NCBI GenBank assembly: GCA_949987705.1
Contig: OX465283.1
Coordinates: forward strand, 52,428,953-52,492,952
Source of the DNA: Thereva unica
Taxonomy: Eukaryota; Arthropoda; Insecta; Diptera; Therevidae
Direction: 5' to 3'
DNA: 64,000 bases
Positions 46,840 through 57,485 of this stretch are shown here, piece by piece. Within the stretch, counting starts at the first letter, position 1; every line of letters begins with the position of its first letter. Position numbers and translations under genes: made by a program. Under the pieces are notes generated by a model that made no database searches, had not been told where the DNA came from, and worked only from the letters and a program-made list of their open reading frames with translations.

Positions 46840-47398
46840 TTCTGATACTAGCCAATTTTCCACTAGTGCTAAACAAGTATATTCATAAAAATAATGTCTT
46901 CTGGAGCACAGTTCTCTTCTCAGATGAGAGCAAATTCAATATTTTCCAGTGTGATGGTAGAACTTTGGTATGGAAGAAACCAAACACTGAACTGGACCCA
47001 AGGAATTTGCAAAGCAGTGTTAAACATGGGGGTGGAGGGGTCATGGTATGGGGTTGTATGGCTGCTTCAGGAGCTGGAGAGCTGGTATTTGTAGAAGGCA
47101 TCATGGATAAGATGAAATACTTGGATATTGTGAAAAATAATTTAAAGAAAAGTGCGAATGCACTGGGGCTTGAAACAGTTTCTTCTTTCAGCAAGATAAC
47201 GATCCAAACCATATGGCCAGTGGTGTTGTCGAGCCGGAACGCTCCGGAACGTCGTTCCGGTACTTCCTTTTTGGACCGGAACGCGTTCCGGAACTAAAGA
47301 TGATTTCTGATAACGGGAATTGGCTGACGTATTGAAAAAAAATTAAAAAGAATTGCTGATTTTTTTTCTAATTTTTGACGAATTTTTATATGTATTAT

Positions 47399-48176
47399 CA
47401 TAGACAAATAAAAGGAAAGATGTTCCATTTCAAATAAGAAAAGTGTGCACTTTCCTGATGAAAGAGCTTTCCTATTGCTGAGAGAGCTGCGCTATTAATT
47501 AAGAATATCCATTAATAACCATAAAGTATAATTTCCACTTCATATTTTTAAATTTGTTACTCTTGAAATCTTGCAAAACGCAATAATTTTCTTTACGAAA
47601 ATTAAACATTTCCCAATCTGAAAAATAAAAACATATTGCGGAAATGTTTTTTGTAAATCAAAACGAAATCAAAATTCGCACAAGACAAACGATTTTACTT
47701 ACTTTTGCAAAGTAGTAAAAACCGAAAAGTCTGACCTGAAAAAACAAAATTGTAACTGCCTCCAAATGTGCAATTTATTTTTGTCATTCAAACAAAAATC
47801 AAACAGCTGTTTTCTAATTCAAATAGATTCCCGCCCACAATTTTATCCCCTTAATAAAATTTTCCTAGAAAAAAATATAAACATTCTTATATTATGTACG
47901 TATGCCGATATTTCATAAATAAGAAAACCTGTAAAAAAAGCGCAAACGCAAACAACTCGACCATTCTCCCATGCTCCCATCCATCCCTAACATTTTTCTT
48001 TTCATTTAGTTTCACTCTCTCCAAGTCTCTTGACAGTGCCATCGAAAATAATGATTTAGCGGGGGCAGGTTTCGTTTGGAGGAAGCTTAAATGGAGGAAA
48101 TAGGAAAGCTCTTTCATCAGGATAGTGCACACTTTTCTTATATGAAATGGAACATCTTTCCTTTTATTTGTCTATG
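47399..48176. mobile_element. Element with 76-bp TIRs, nested inside the hAT-like MITE
   Basis: Arms 47399-47474 and 48101-48176 are inverted copies with 2 mismatches in 76; they start CATAGACAAATAAAAGG. The 7-bp direct repeat GTATTAT flanks it (47392-47398, 48177-48183). 778 bp; the core has no recognised protein. A 7-bp duplication occurs in some P-superfamily elements, but the class is not established. Confidence 0.88.
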
Positions 48177-48202
48177 GTATTATTATAAACAAGGGTTTGA
48201 AC

Positions 48203-48698
48203 CAGGGTTTCGAACCCTATAAATTTTTGGTGCGGGTTCGGGTTCATTACTTTAAAATTTAGTGGGTTCAGGTGCGGGTTCGGTTCAGGTTCAAGCTTTT
48301 TTCCAGAAAAAAAAAATTCATATGCTGTTCATTTTAAAACGTTATTTTTATTTATTTTAGAAACAAAATTTCAGCACAAATTCTTAATGATACTTTAGAG
48401 AGATGCACTCTTTGTGGAGCTAAATCAAGCCTTAAGGCAGAAAAAGCCTTTTCAACAATGACTTGAGTTGGGTGAACAGCTATTATGACCTTCAAACGCT
48501 AGAGGTGCATCAATTTTTTGTTCCCAATACTGGAACTACATATGAAATTTTAATTTCTAAACGCTGCACACTTAGATAAAAATTGCCATTAAAAATTGAA
48601 CCTGAACCAAATTTTTGATTGGGTTCGGGTTCGGGTTCACATTATTTAAAAAAAAGTCTTGAACCGGAGCGGGTTCAGGGTTCGGGTTCGAAACCCTG
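48203..48698. mobile_element. Second hAT-like MITE nested in the first
   Basis: Exact 8-bp duplication GTTTGAAC at 48195-48202 and 48699-48706. Ends CAGGGTTTCGAACCC at left and, inverted, CAGGGTTTCGAACCC at right. The arms are built of GGGTTCGGGTTC words. 496 bp, non-coding. Confidence 0.9.
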
Positions 48699-49604
48699 GT
48701 TTGAACCAAACCCGAACCGGAACAAAAACCGGAACGAACCGTGAACCGGAGTCCGGAACGTTTTTTTTCTGTATTGGTAGATGAAATTCCCATCTTTGTA
48801 GTTTTTACATTTCCCACCCATAGTGTAAGAATTTGAGTATGTATGTGAGTAAATTTGGGACATGAGACCGCACAGAGCGGCCGCCTACCCAGGATCGGCC
48901 CTGTCTATATAATTATATATACGCGTTCCGGTAAAAGAAAAATTAGCACAACACCACTGCATATGGCTTATGTCGTACGTCAGTGGCTAATTTTTACCAT
49001 TCCCCACAATCTCCTGAATTAAATCCCATTGAACACCTGTGGGAAGAATTGGAGAAATGAATCCGCAAACAGAATGTTACGACCAAAACCCAACTTAAAC
49101 TAGTAATAGTACAAGAATGGTCCAATATTGGTTCGGAAGTGACACGAAATGCAAAATAGGCTAAAAGAAGTGATACGAAAAAAGGGAAACCCAACAAAAT
49201 ACTGAAGATATGGAGTTTTTATGTTAATTCTATAAAATGTTTGAACTGTGCCAATACTTTTGTTCGTTAGAAATTTGAATTAATGAATTATTTTAAATTT
49301 TTTCTGCTATATTACGTTAAATCATATAAATATTGAATTATAAATTAAAGTATAATAAAACATTCAATTGAATTATAAAAAAAAGAAAGCAAAAAGTTTC
49401 TTTTATCTATGTTTTGACTGATTTTATTCAGAAAGGTCGACTGTGCCAATACTTTTGTTCAGCACTGTATAACTATTTTGTAAGAAGTCAGTTTATTCCA
49501 TCTTCGTTCATCATACTGGGAAGTTAATCGTGTGGACCGAAGGGGTCAAACCCACATCCCAACTAGTTTGATTTTGGAATGGCGAACCTAACCTAAAAAA
49601 TCCC

Positions 49605-49745
49605 GGAAAGTGTAAAAAACGCTATCTTTTTTAGAATTTTTTTTCCTATATGACCATATTTTTCGTTTCCTGATGGCAATTATTAGATGGACTTGCATCG
49701 ATTGATTGGACTAATAGATGCTTTATTTTGTAAGTGCAAAAAGTC
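49605..49745 (-). repeat. Inverted copy of part of the repeat at 43790-43930
   Basis: Contains AAACGCTATCTTTTTTAGAA, TTTCCTATATGACCATATTT and GATTGATTGGACTAATAGAT, the reverse complement of words in the 43.8 kb copy. Confidence 0.65.
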
Positions 49746-50153
49746 ATGGCGCTCAAGCTTTGGGGAATATTCGCTGCCAGTTTAACATCAGGTCATTTTT
49801 GATCGGTGTTGAGAAAGGCTAAGTTACATAAGAAGGACATTTTTGGATTGGCCCGAATAATATCTTTTCTGGTAGACAAAATGGAGAGGGAAGATGAGAG
49901 AGAGGCACAGAGATATCGAAGAGAGTAGAAGTCAACATAATAGTAGCAGGTCTACACAAACGGCACTACCCCTACTAGGAGGAACTATATGCCGCAGGAA
50001 AATGGTAATTGAACGTTAAGATCGGAAAATTTTAATTGAAACGTCCTTGGTGAATACCCAAGATCGTTAAGGGAATATAAATTAGAAAGTGAAAAAAAGA
50101 AAAAAAGAAATATTAATGCCGAAGTCATCTTAGCCTGATGACAATCGGTATCC

Positions 50154-50156
<3 letters not shown>

Positions 50157-50197
<41 letters not shown>
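50157..50197. repeat. (AG)n microsatellite
   Basis: About 20 uninterrupted AG units. Confidence 0.95.
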
Positions 50198-50199
<2 letters not shown>

Positions 50200-50299
50200 C
50201 ATGCGCGCAACGAAATATATTAATTTGCTTTAATTCAATTACAATGGGGATAGAAAAGTTTAACGGAACGATTCAAGTGATCTTTGCTTGAATGATAGA

Positions 50300-50590
50300 A
50301 GTGGGGATGAGATGTTATACTTGTTAATGTAATGAACTAATAAGTGTGTCAAGATCCCGAAGGTATTTGTGGAATAAAATCTCATCATCCGACAAATAAT
50401 GTTGAAACAGAGTTCCAAATGCGCCTTCATTTGTTCTTCTGTTGTACATCTCATGAGTTGATTTTCCTTTACGTTGCTTCAGCAAAAATTCGTCTTCTTC
50501 TTCATCCGCAAAACCCATACATATTACAGTATGATTGAATCCAGCTGATTTTAAATCTTCCAACATTTCTTCTGACTTGTTTGTAATTAA
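50300..50590 (-). mobile_element. HARBI1-like (PIF/Harbinger) nuclease N-terminal fragment
   Basis: The minus ORF 50324-50566 reads DEEEDEFLLKQRKGKSTHEM then YNRRTNEGAFGTLFQHYLSD and DEILFHKYLR. The spacing resembles the start of insect HARBI1-like proteins (acidic start, H-x-M-Y, E-G-x-x-x-L-x-x-x-L-x-x-D-x-x-x-F-x-x-YFR). The DDE catalytic part is absent; the frame ends soon after. More likely a transposon remnant than a host exon. Confidence 0.5.
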
Positions 50591-51187
50591 TTAACAAACA
50601 AACCAATATGACAATTCAAAAAATGTCATTCTTAACTAAATCTCGTTGCGAGAATTGAATTCATAGGAACAACGATTTTTTATGAATGAATTTAATAGAA
50701 GATTTTATAAAAAACTGAAATTTTAATAATTCATGCTCGTCCAACAAAGGAAGCTAATGAAATTTTTTAAAAATTTATAGCGGGAAGTCCGTTGCCACGT
50801 TACGTTGGTTTGTTGTTTTGGAATTGACAATGATACTTTTCAGAATTATATAATTAAAACAGGCTAATTGCGCATACGTAGGGCTGACATCCGTCCGGGT
50901 TTCCGATTTTCCGGAAAACGGACATACTTAATTTGGGGACTACTTCCTCCTATTTCCATTTCGAAAACGTGTCGAGTACAGGCAAGTTTTTTAAAATTCT
51001 TTACGCTGCTAATTACCTTTGTGTCATTTGAGTTTGATTATTCTTCTATTTTCCTGATTTGTTCTTCCTAATACTGGATTTTTTGCGTTGTGTATGCCCT
51101 CCTTAGTTCGTTTCTTTTCTTTCTGTGTGTGCTTAGCGGGAGCTTTTTTCCGCTGTGTCATTACATTGTTAAGTTTATTTATTCTTA

Positions 51188-51689
51188 CCCGGCCTTTACA
51201 CGGGACAGTATTACTGTTACTGTCACTGTCTCATGTAAACGTCTACAATCCCGACTTTATTACTGTCGCGACAGTACTGGCAAGATTACAATCTCGACAA
51301 TACTGTCTAGAAAGTAATTTGACAATTTGTGAAATCAAGTTGGCGAAAAGTGATTTTTAGGTGGTAACTACATGCAAGAGCTTGCCTGTCGGTACGATGC
51401 GAAGTGCTCGTTGAATATTTTATTTTATTATTTCAGTTTAATAAATAAAAATTTATTTTCAGGCCAAAATGGCAACTTTTATTTTACCAATTCATACAAC
51501 AAGAAGCGGATTTACCCAATATTTTATCTTCCTGTGTCTCCTTTTTTCATCCTTTTCGATATCCTCAAGCACTTTAAAGCGGTTACTGCAACACCACAAC
51601 GTGTGAAAACAGGTTTAGAATGAACTGTCTGTCAGTTGATCGAACGCTAATCAGCTGGCTGGACAGTATTTGACAGTTCCGGGGCCGGG
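51188..51689. mobile_element. Possible PIF/Harbinger-like MITE, TTA flanks
   Basis: TTA at 51185-51187 and 51690-51692. Left end CCCGGCCTTTACACGG and inverted right end CCCGGCCCCGGAACTG share only the first 7-8 bases. The core has ACTGT-rich words. Moderate support. Confidence 0.4.
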
Positions 51690-51863
51690 TTAAGCTAGAG
51701 GCTAGAGACACTTCGATTCACTTGGTGTTACTTTACTTCGCCTCGGGCGACTTTGCATCTTTGGTGGTTTTTGCGCCCGAGTCAAAGGACTCGCGGTGTG
51801 TGGTGTGCCGGGCGACTGAACACCTCGCTAGGTTGCACGAGTGTGTAGTCACGCACTTCGGAC

Positions 51864-52058
51864 CACGGTATATAGAAACAAAGTAATGTTAAAGAGACTG
51901 ACAGCTTCGAATACCGTAAAAAAGCATTCCCTTGTGACGTCAGCACTAATGCAGAAAAAACAACAACAGCTTCGATTTAACATAGAAAGGGGTCACCAAG
52001 TCACTTCAGCATTAAAATGACATTTCTCTTTTACATTGCTATATTTCTGTATACCGTG
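51864..52058. mobile_element. MITE with CACGGTATAYAGAAA ends
   Basis: Left CACGGTATATAGAAACAAAG and inverted right CACGGTATACAGAAATATAG, followed by AATGT-AAAG on both. 195 bp. The hairpin at 53216-53262 carries the same end sequence. Confidence 0.6.
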
Positions 52059-52217
52059 CTTTGGAGTTAGATTAACTTCGAGGAAAACTTCGCCGAAGCT
52101 ACTTCGCGAGTAATGGAGTGCAGGCTCTCATATCCACCCCTAATTTGCTCTTCTACTAATTCTGACACATTCATTTTCCGTTTATGTTTCCTCTTCTTGT
52201 TTTATTTACCTCGTATA

Positions 52218-52609
52218 TGACTAGGCTCAACCCAGGTTCAACTCAGTCTTAAATGGGTCCGCTAAATCCAACTCAGCTCTCCTACCTGTGTCGAGTTGAT
52301 TTTACGCCTCATATACACTGGTTGAGTTGTAATTTGGTTGAAGTGACATTTGTTTTGTTTGTTTACCATCCGTGAAATTCGCCTTTGCCGTTAGTTTAAT
52401 CTTCCGTGTTTTTGCTTACACAGGAATAAAAAATTATTTCGTTCTGAGTTTTTACATATCTATAAATGAGAATTGCACACAAAAATTTGAGATTATGTTT
52501 TGATTTCAGTTCAACTCTATTTCAACCCAAAGTGAACTCAGCTCGACATTATTATTATACGGTGGTCGAAATTTCAACTCAACCTCGACTCAATTTTTCA
52601 ACCTAGTCA
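52218..52609. mobile_element. MITE with TGACTAGG ends and TA flanks
   Basis: TA at 52216-52217 and 52610-52611. Left TGACTAGGCTCAACCCAG and inverted right TGACTAGGTTGAAAAA. Inside are repeated CAACTCA words. 392 bp, non-coding. Confidence 0.5.
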
Positions 52610-52614
52610 TAAGC

Positions 52615-52915
52615 GGGGAAATTATAGATAACTTTGCCCTAAGTTCCCAAGTTTCTGTCCTGTCCGAGGTTGTGTCGTAGGTTTCATAGCAAGAACTTAA
52701 TGCCAGAAAGGGGTGCTAGCCCTTCGCTGGAAGGCCTATATACAGTCGGTGATCGATTCGATACGACGGTTGGATTTTAACTCATCATAAAACATATTCG
52801 TTAGATTTTATTAAAAAATGGGTTTCCGGGGGAAAAAACTCAATTTCACCCGAATATCCGGGGTTTTTGTAGTTTTTATCCGGCCTCGGCAATTTAGGCG
52901 ATGGCAACCCTACGC
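52615..52915 (-). repeat. Inverted copy of the repeat at 16155-16437
   Basis: The minus strand starts TAGGGTTGCCATCGCC, then GAGGCCGGATAAAA, GAGTTAAAATCCAACCGTCG and TTCTTGCTATGAAACCTACG, matching the 16.2 kb copy throughout. Confidence 0.65.
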
Positions 52916-53215
52916 ATGCGACTTGTAAAGTCAACCGGTTATATGGCCCGGCAGTTTTGAGAGAGATGTCGCATTCGCAATTCAAGGATACAAAAATCAA
53001 AACGAAGAGAATTGACAAATGTCGTATGCGGTATCAACCACTCGAAATTCAAGAATACATCCCCTGGATTTTATGGTGTCTGGACAAGATGGAAAACCGT
53101 GCCATCAAACGCTTTGGAATGGAACCTTTCGCGTCTCATAGACCCACCAAGGAATGTATAACAGTTCCGACTGTTTCTCGATTTTTTGGCTATATGACGT
53201 GATTCAGATTCATCT

Positions 53216-53262
53216 TTGAAGCTACGGTATACAGAAACAGTTTCTGTATATCGTGCTTTGAA
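53216..53262. repeat. Short hairpin of joined MITE ends
   Basis: ACGGTATACAGAAAC is followed almost at once by GTTTCTGTATATCGTGCTTT. The two arms equal the ends of the element at 51864-52058 with no core between them, like an internal-deletion relic. Confidence 0.6.
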
Positions 53263-54110
53263 CCGTCTGTGTAGATTACCATATCCATATCTGCTAGAAC
53301 CTGTAGATTTTTCCGCTCCCGTCTTGTTGAAATTTTAACTTTGCACATCTTGCTCAACTCTCACTTGTGGATAATATAGTCTGTGGTGTTTGGGGTCAAC
53401 CCCCTACCAATCATATCAAGAATGTTGCTTTGTCCGTATGAATTTTCTTGTCTTATCCATTTTCCGTGACTCTGACTGCACTACAAGAGGCTAATTACTT
53501 AGTGTGGAGGTCAAATGGACGAAGGCGGATAATGGTACTTAACGCATCCCTTGGCGTTCTGCGCAATGCTGCTGTGATGCATATACCAGCCAATTTGTGA
53601 ACCCCGCCTAGATTGGTAGAGTTGTACTCCTTCCTTAATGCTGGCCATCATACTATTCTCTATTTGAATTTGTGTTCATGTTGAAATTGTGTATTTTAAA
53701 ATAAAAATCCGAGCCAAATTTAATTATAACAAATTGTTGCTTCTGCTTTACTTTTAATTAACACTAATTTGACCATTCCTCGTCGCTGCCAGAACAAAAA
53801 TAAACACAAACTCCATCCTCAGTTTCTCGTGGCTCTCGTGGCGGACACATTTTCACGAATTTCATTTTTTGACTTGACCACTTTTCTGGTGCTGTTACGA
53901 GATATTCAACGATTTTTCTTCGCTCTCTCCACTCGATAATAAAACAGTGTAAGAACCATTTATCACAGAGAAATTAATTACTAATTTATTCTTAAATTTC
54001 GTGTCACAGCGCTTAACATGGTCATAACATTAAGCCAACTTTGAACTTTCCTCTGATTAATTGCTATTATTTATATTTGCTTTATTATAATTTTTTCTAT
54101 GTTTCCATAG
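53263..54110. other. Intron sequence before exon d, nothing assigned
   Basis: No recognisable element; the 3' splice site of exon d ends it. Confidence 0.4.
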
Positions 54111-54221
54111 TACCGCCACAACCCCCGAAAATATTCAACGATCGAGGGGAGAACATCGAATCCAGAGCTGGACCGTACGAGGAAGGCGGTGACCTACATC
54201 TGATTTGCGTCGTCATGGGAG
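54111..54221 (+). CDS. Sidestep-like gene, exon d: Ig2 N-terminal half
   Basis: Acceptor GTTTCCATAG, donor GTGAGT. Entry phase 1 completes a Val codon with the last base of exon c; exit phase 1. Encodes PPQPPKIFNDRGENIESRAG then PYEEGGDLHLICVVMG. PP-x-x-P-x-I-x-D-x-x-G and GPY-EG-L-L-C are the hallmark opening of the second Ig domain in Sidestep proteins; the Cys of LICVV is its first disulfide Cys. Confidence 0.92.
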
Positions 54222-56870
54222 GTGAGTGAACACTTTTTATTACAAATTTTATACGAATGCAGCCGTGATTCTTAAATCCCTGGCGAAAACTCACCTGAGT
54301 TTATCGAGCTAGAGAAGTAAAGTGGATCAGACTTTTTTCCAACCGCCCACCATCCTTGAAACTTTCTTTTAAAAAACTCCCTTTTCAGTGAAGGCAAAAA
54401 CTTACTGGCAAGACACAAGGTGGGTGAAAGGGGCCTGCTTATGCATTCCCGATTGTCAAGTGACGGCAGAAGTCTTGTTTTCGTATTTTTTATATTTTCC
54501 TGCAATCAAAACCGAAAACCCTAATTAAAACTATTTTCACCCCGTGTTTCCTGTGAGTTTGTTGCTCCAGGACGGCACCAGGACGAAAGATAGCGTGTCG
54601 AGTGCAATATTAACTCTATTGACTGGAACTTGCCTGCTGCTTATTAAGGGGGGGTTTCCTTCCAGTGAACAACCCTTTGAATCTACTTTCGACATGCAGT
54701 CAAAAGGTTGGCAGGGCTTTGAATGCTTTTTCTGCCTTTTTGAATCCTTTAAGGATTAGCAGATGGTTAGCTCTGTTGAAGGGATTTATTTCGCTTTTTT
54801 ACGTGTTCTTCACACTTTAGAATTAAGTGATGACATTGGACAGAAGTTATGTGGGTATAGCACACAAAAGAGGAGTTTTCTATATGAGAATTGTTAACTA
54901 CTCGAATTTATTGATGTTTGGTATATAGAGCATCGTCCGGAATTTAGGGCGGAGTAATGGCTTTATAAATAGATGAATGCTTTTAATAGCTTGTAATTTG
55001 ACTTATTATCTTAAAAAGGAAATATACAGCTCAAAGAAACCAGAAAGTTAATGCTCCAGTTAAAAAAAATGGACCTTTACTTGACAATACTATGTGGTTT
55101 TTTTGCGGAAATCCCAAACTTAGAAATCATCCCTTATACTATCTACTAGTCCCAAAAGTCTTTCAGTCATGGTTAGGGCTACGGAATTAGTAGAGAGTAC
55201 TCGATTAAATACCCATGAGTAGAATTGAAAGAAAATTACTCAGTGAGTATTTTTTACTCATTCAAAAATACTCGATTCCTTGAGAATCGATAAGTACTTT
55301 TTTGACATTTCTGCTTCTGCCTATACGTTATTCGATTTTCGGCTGCAACAGATTACAAATAATACTTATGTAGCTTAAATCCGGAGTAAAAAAAATTAAG
55401 TTGGTTGTTAATTTTATGATAAGCATATACGCGCCCGCAACTAGCACTCATAGCGAACAAATGCGTCTACTATACGGGTAGGCACGCTCCCGCTACAGCC
55501 ATGAAAATCTAAAAATGCGCACGCTAGAGATATGCACGCCTCTGTTACAGAGATATGAACATATTAGTAATCCACCATTCCAAACGTTTCGCTTTATTAA
55601 GCTGTCTCCCGACTAAGTATTACCACGTCCAATGCTGCTTGACCTGCGCAATCTGTGCTTTACTAAGTATGGTAAATGGTACTCTTTATGGTCCAGAAGA
55701 TAATTGCCCGTTTTCTTCCTCCTATACAATGTCTAAAAAATGTGAGCGTACCGCGCTTTGTCTGGACTGTAGTGCGGTGCACTTGCAAAAGTAGAATTTT
55801 TACTCAGGCGTACCGTGCCTGTTTCGTGCTAAGTGCGGGCGAGTCCTATTTTTACTTAGGGGTACAGTGCCTGTTTTGGTTGCTATGCAGACAGTTTGCG
55901 TTGTGCGTGTCTATTTCAAGTTAGAACGAGCGAGTCTGATCGGTTCAGGTCTTATAAGAGATGTGGCAGTACTTCATTTTGAAGGCATTAAATTTGTAAT
56001 GGTTAATTCGGCCCAATCAGGAATGAGTTTGTTGCTGGTAGAGCTAGATATGAGCTCAGAATCAGTGTGTCATGTCCTTGTGCTATATTGAAGGGGACGT
56101 AAGAGTAACGACGAGTACCCTCATCATCAAGGTTAACAGGAGGAACTACAGAGTGCAAGATTATTTAGCTTCCGAAGTTTTCAGAACATTTTTCTGAAGC
56201 TTAGAATTCACAACGCTCTATTTCGAAAACGGGTAGAGATAGAACCCCTTTTAGTGCTTTTTGTCGATTATTGTTTGTGTACTATATACCATTAACCGCT
56301 TGGCAAACTGTAATGGGACATCCTGCATAGTGATGGAGTTGTCGAAAATTTTGCTGAAACCTTTATAAAATCTCGATAAAATTCGGAGAAAACTTAGTTA
56401 AAGTAGTTCTATTTGTATAGGGCCACTGCCGGTATATTGTAAAATTCAGTGGATTTGTTCACATCAGTTCTTTGAGGCATCTATATACTTTGGGAATCCT
56501 GAAGAACTCTTCCTGCCGTTTAATTGTGTGGAACACTCAACTGAAATGACTTACTTACTTTAAAGACTCAAACAAGCGAGATCCGGTCCTGGCCTCTCAG
56601 AAATGTATCGTTCACTGCTTTACTGGCATAACACTGTCGGGTAGAGAATAATTCCAGTCGAACGGAGATGCTGTGCTTCTTCTTGTTAGACCTTACCAGG
56701 GACCCACAATTTAGGCGGCCTTAATCTGAGTTTGCTTTTCAATCAGTTATCAAATTATGATTTGAGTTTGAATGTGACATCTTTAGTTATTCGATAATCA
56801 ATATCTTATTGTGTATCTAAAACACTATTTACATATAAGCGACAAACTATTTTTTTCTTCTAAAGTGGCT
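54222..56870. other. First part of the 5.2-kb intron; weak repeats only
   Basis: No gene. A related GTGCTAAGTGCGGGCGAGTC block (family of 3955-4133) occurs at about 55828. TTTTTACTYAGGSGTACMGTGCCTGTTT recurs near 55799 and 55851 as a direct repeat of about 52 bp. Confidence 0.45.
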
Positions 56871-56889
56871 TACAGAAGAACTCAAAAAA

Positions 56890-57330
56890 AGTATGCGCAG
56901 ATTTGCTGAGTCCAGCCTGGTTGCCTTAAATACCTCCAAGGCTTTTGACAGACTGTGGCAGCTTGCTCTGTTGGCTAAACTCCAAATTATTGGAACCATT
57001 CCAAAGAATTGGATCGAGGGTCTTCTTTCTGGTCATTCGTTCGTCACCGTATTGAATGGCGGAAAATCTAATCCCCGCACCATATCCATTTGATCGGTCC
57101 TCAACCGTCTTTCAGCAAATCTCACAGCTTCGTTGATGAGGGTATTCTAACGGTTAAACCATATCTAAACATCCTAGGGGTCACTTAAATCAAGCACCTG
57201 CGTTCGAATAACAACATATTTTTAATAGCCAAGCAGACATCGCAGTGAACGGGATTTTTTCTAGATGCAAGTTCGGCCTCCTTCAGTTTTTTATGTGAAA
57301 AAACCAAACTTAGGGATCACTCTCTGTACT
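56890..57330 (+). mobile_element. LINE RT fragment, same type as 5120-6545
   Basis: FAESSLVALNTSKAFDRLWQ (about 56899-56958), PKNWIEGLLSGHSFVTVLNG (about 57003-57062), then a deletion into YLNILGVT (about 57160-57185). Matches the 5.5 kb copy's SALVALDISKAF and NWIESFLSGSS blocks. Stops follow. Confidence 0.75.
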
Positions 57331-57390
57331 ACCAGTCCGTCGTGTCGTTCAGGTCATGGTGTAGTGTCTAGCAGGCAGCTTAGTTTGGGT

Positions 57391-57485
57391 CTAGGGGTGC
57401 TGGAAAAAATGTCGATGATCCTTACTTTTGAATTCTAGAATGTTGCACGAGTTTGGAAATACTGACTGGGGAAGATTGTTCCATA
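57391..57485 (-). mobile_element. LINE C-terminal tail fragment, interrupted by a MITE
   Basis: Minus strand WNNLPQSVFPNSCNILEFKS then KDHRHFFQHP, a typical LWNSLP..VF......FKS..HR tail. The upstream residues (EEIFLGL) lie beyond the MITE, at about 58427-58450. Confidence 0.65.

Larger units (their letters stand above)
47218..48959. mobile_element. hAT-like MITE with perfect 8-bp duplication, nested in the Tc1-like transposase
   Basis: Target duplication CATATGGC at 47210-47217 and 48960-48967. Ends are CAGTGGTGTTGT at left and CAGTGGTGTTGT inverted at right, fitting the hAT YARNG rule. The arms are rich in CCGGAACG words. Removing it rejoins the transposase reading (PNHMAYVV). It carries two further elements (47399-48176, 48203-48698), leaving about 450 bp of its own, with no coding capacity. 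Confidence 0.92.
46840..49469 (+). mobile_element. Tc1-like element, left-truncated, split by a hAT-like MITE
   Basis: The transposase reads WSTVLFSDESKFNIFQCDGR (first catalytic Asp, about 46905-46965) and SVKHGGGGVMVWGCMAASGA, typical of Tc1 enzymes. A frameshift leads into FFQQDNDPNHMA (second Asp), where a 1.74-kb insertion lies. The frame resumes after it and reads QSPELNPIEHLWEELE (catalytic Glu) near 49008-49055, then a stop and more tail. The right end is a TIR ending TTTTGTTCAGCACTG at 49467, followed by TA. A 20-bp word CTGTGCCAATACTTTTGTTC occurs at 49246-49265 and 49441-49460, as in IR/DR-type ends. Inactive. Confidence 0.88.

Noticed and set aside
46830..47297. 155-codon ORF as a complete gene
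   Set aside because: Its first part is Tc1-like transposase and its end runs into the inserted hAT-like MITE; not a real protein end.
51188..51689. Confident assignment as a Harbinger MITE
   Set aside because: Only 7-8 terminal bases match and TTA flanks can occur by chance in A+T-rich DNA; kept at low confidence.
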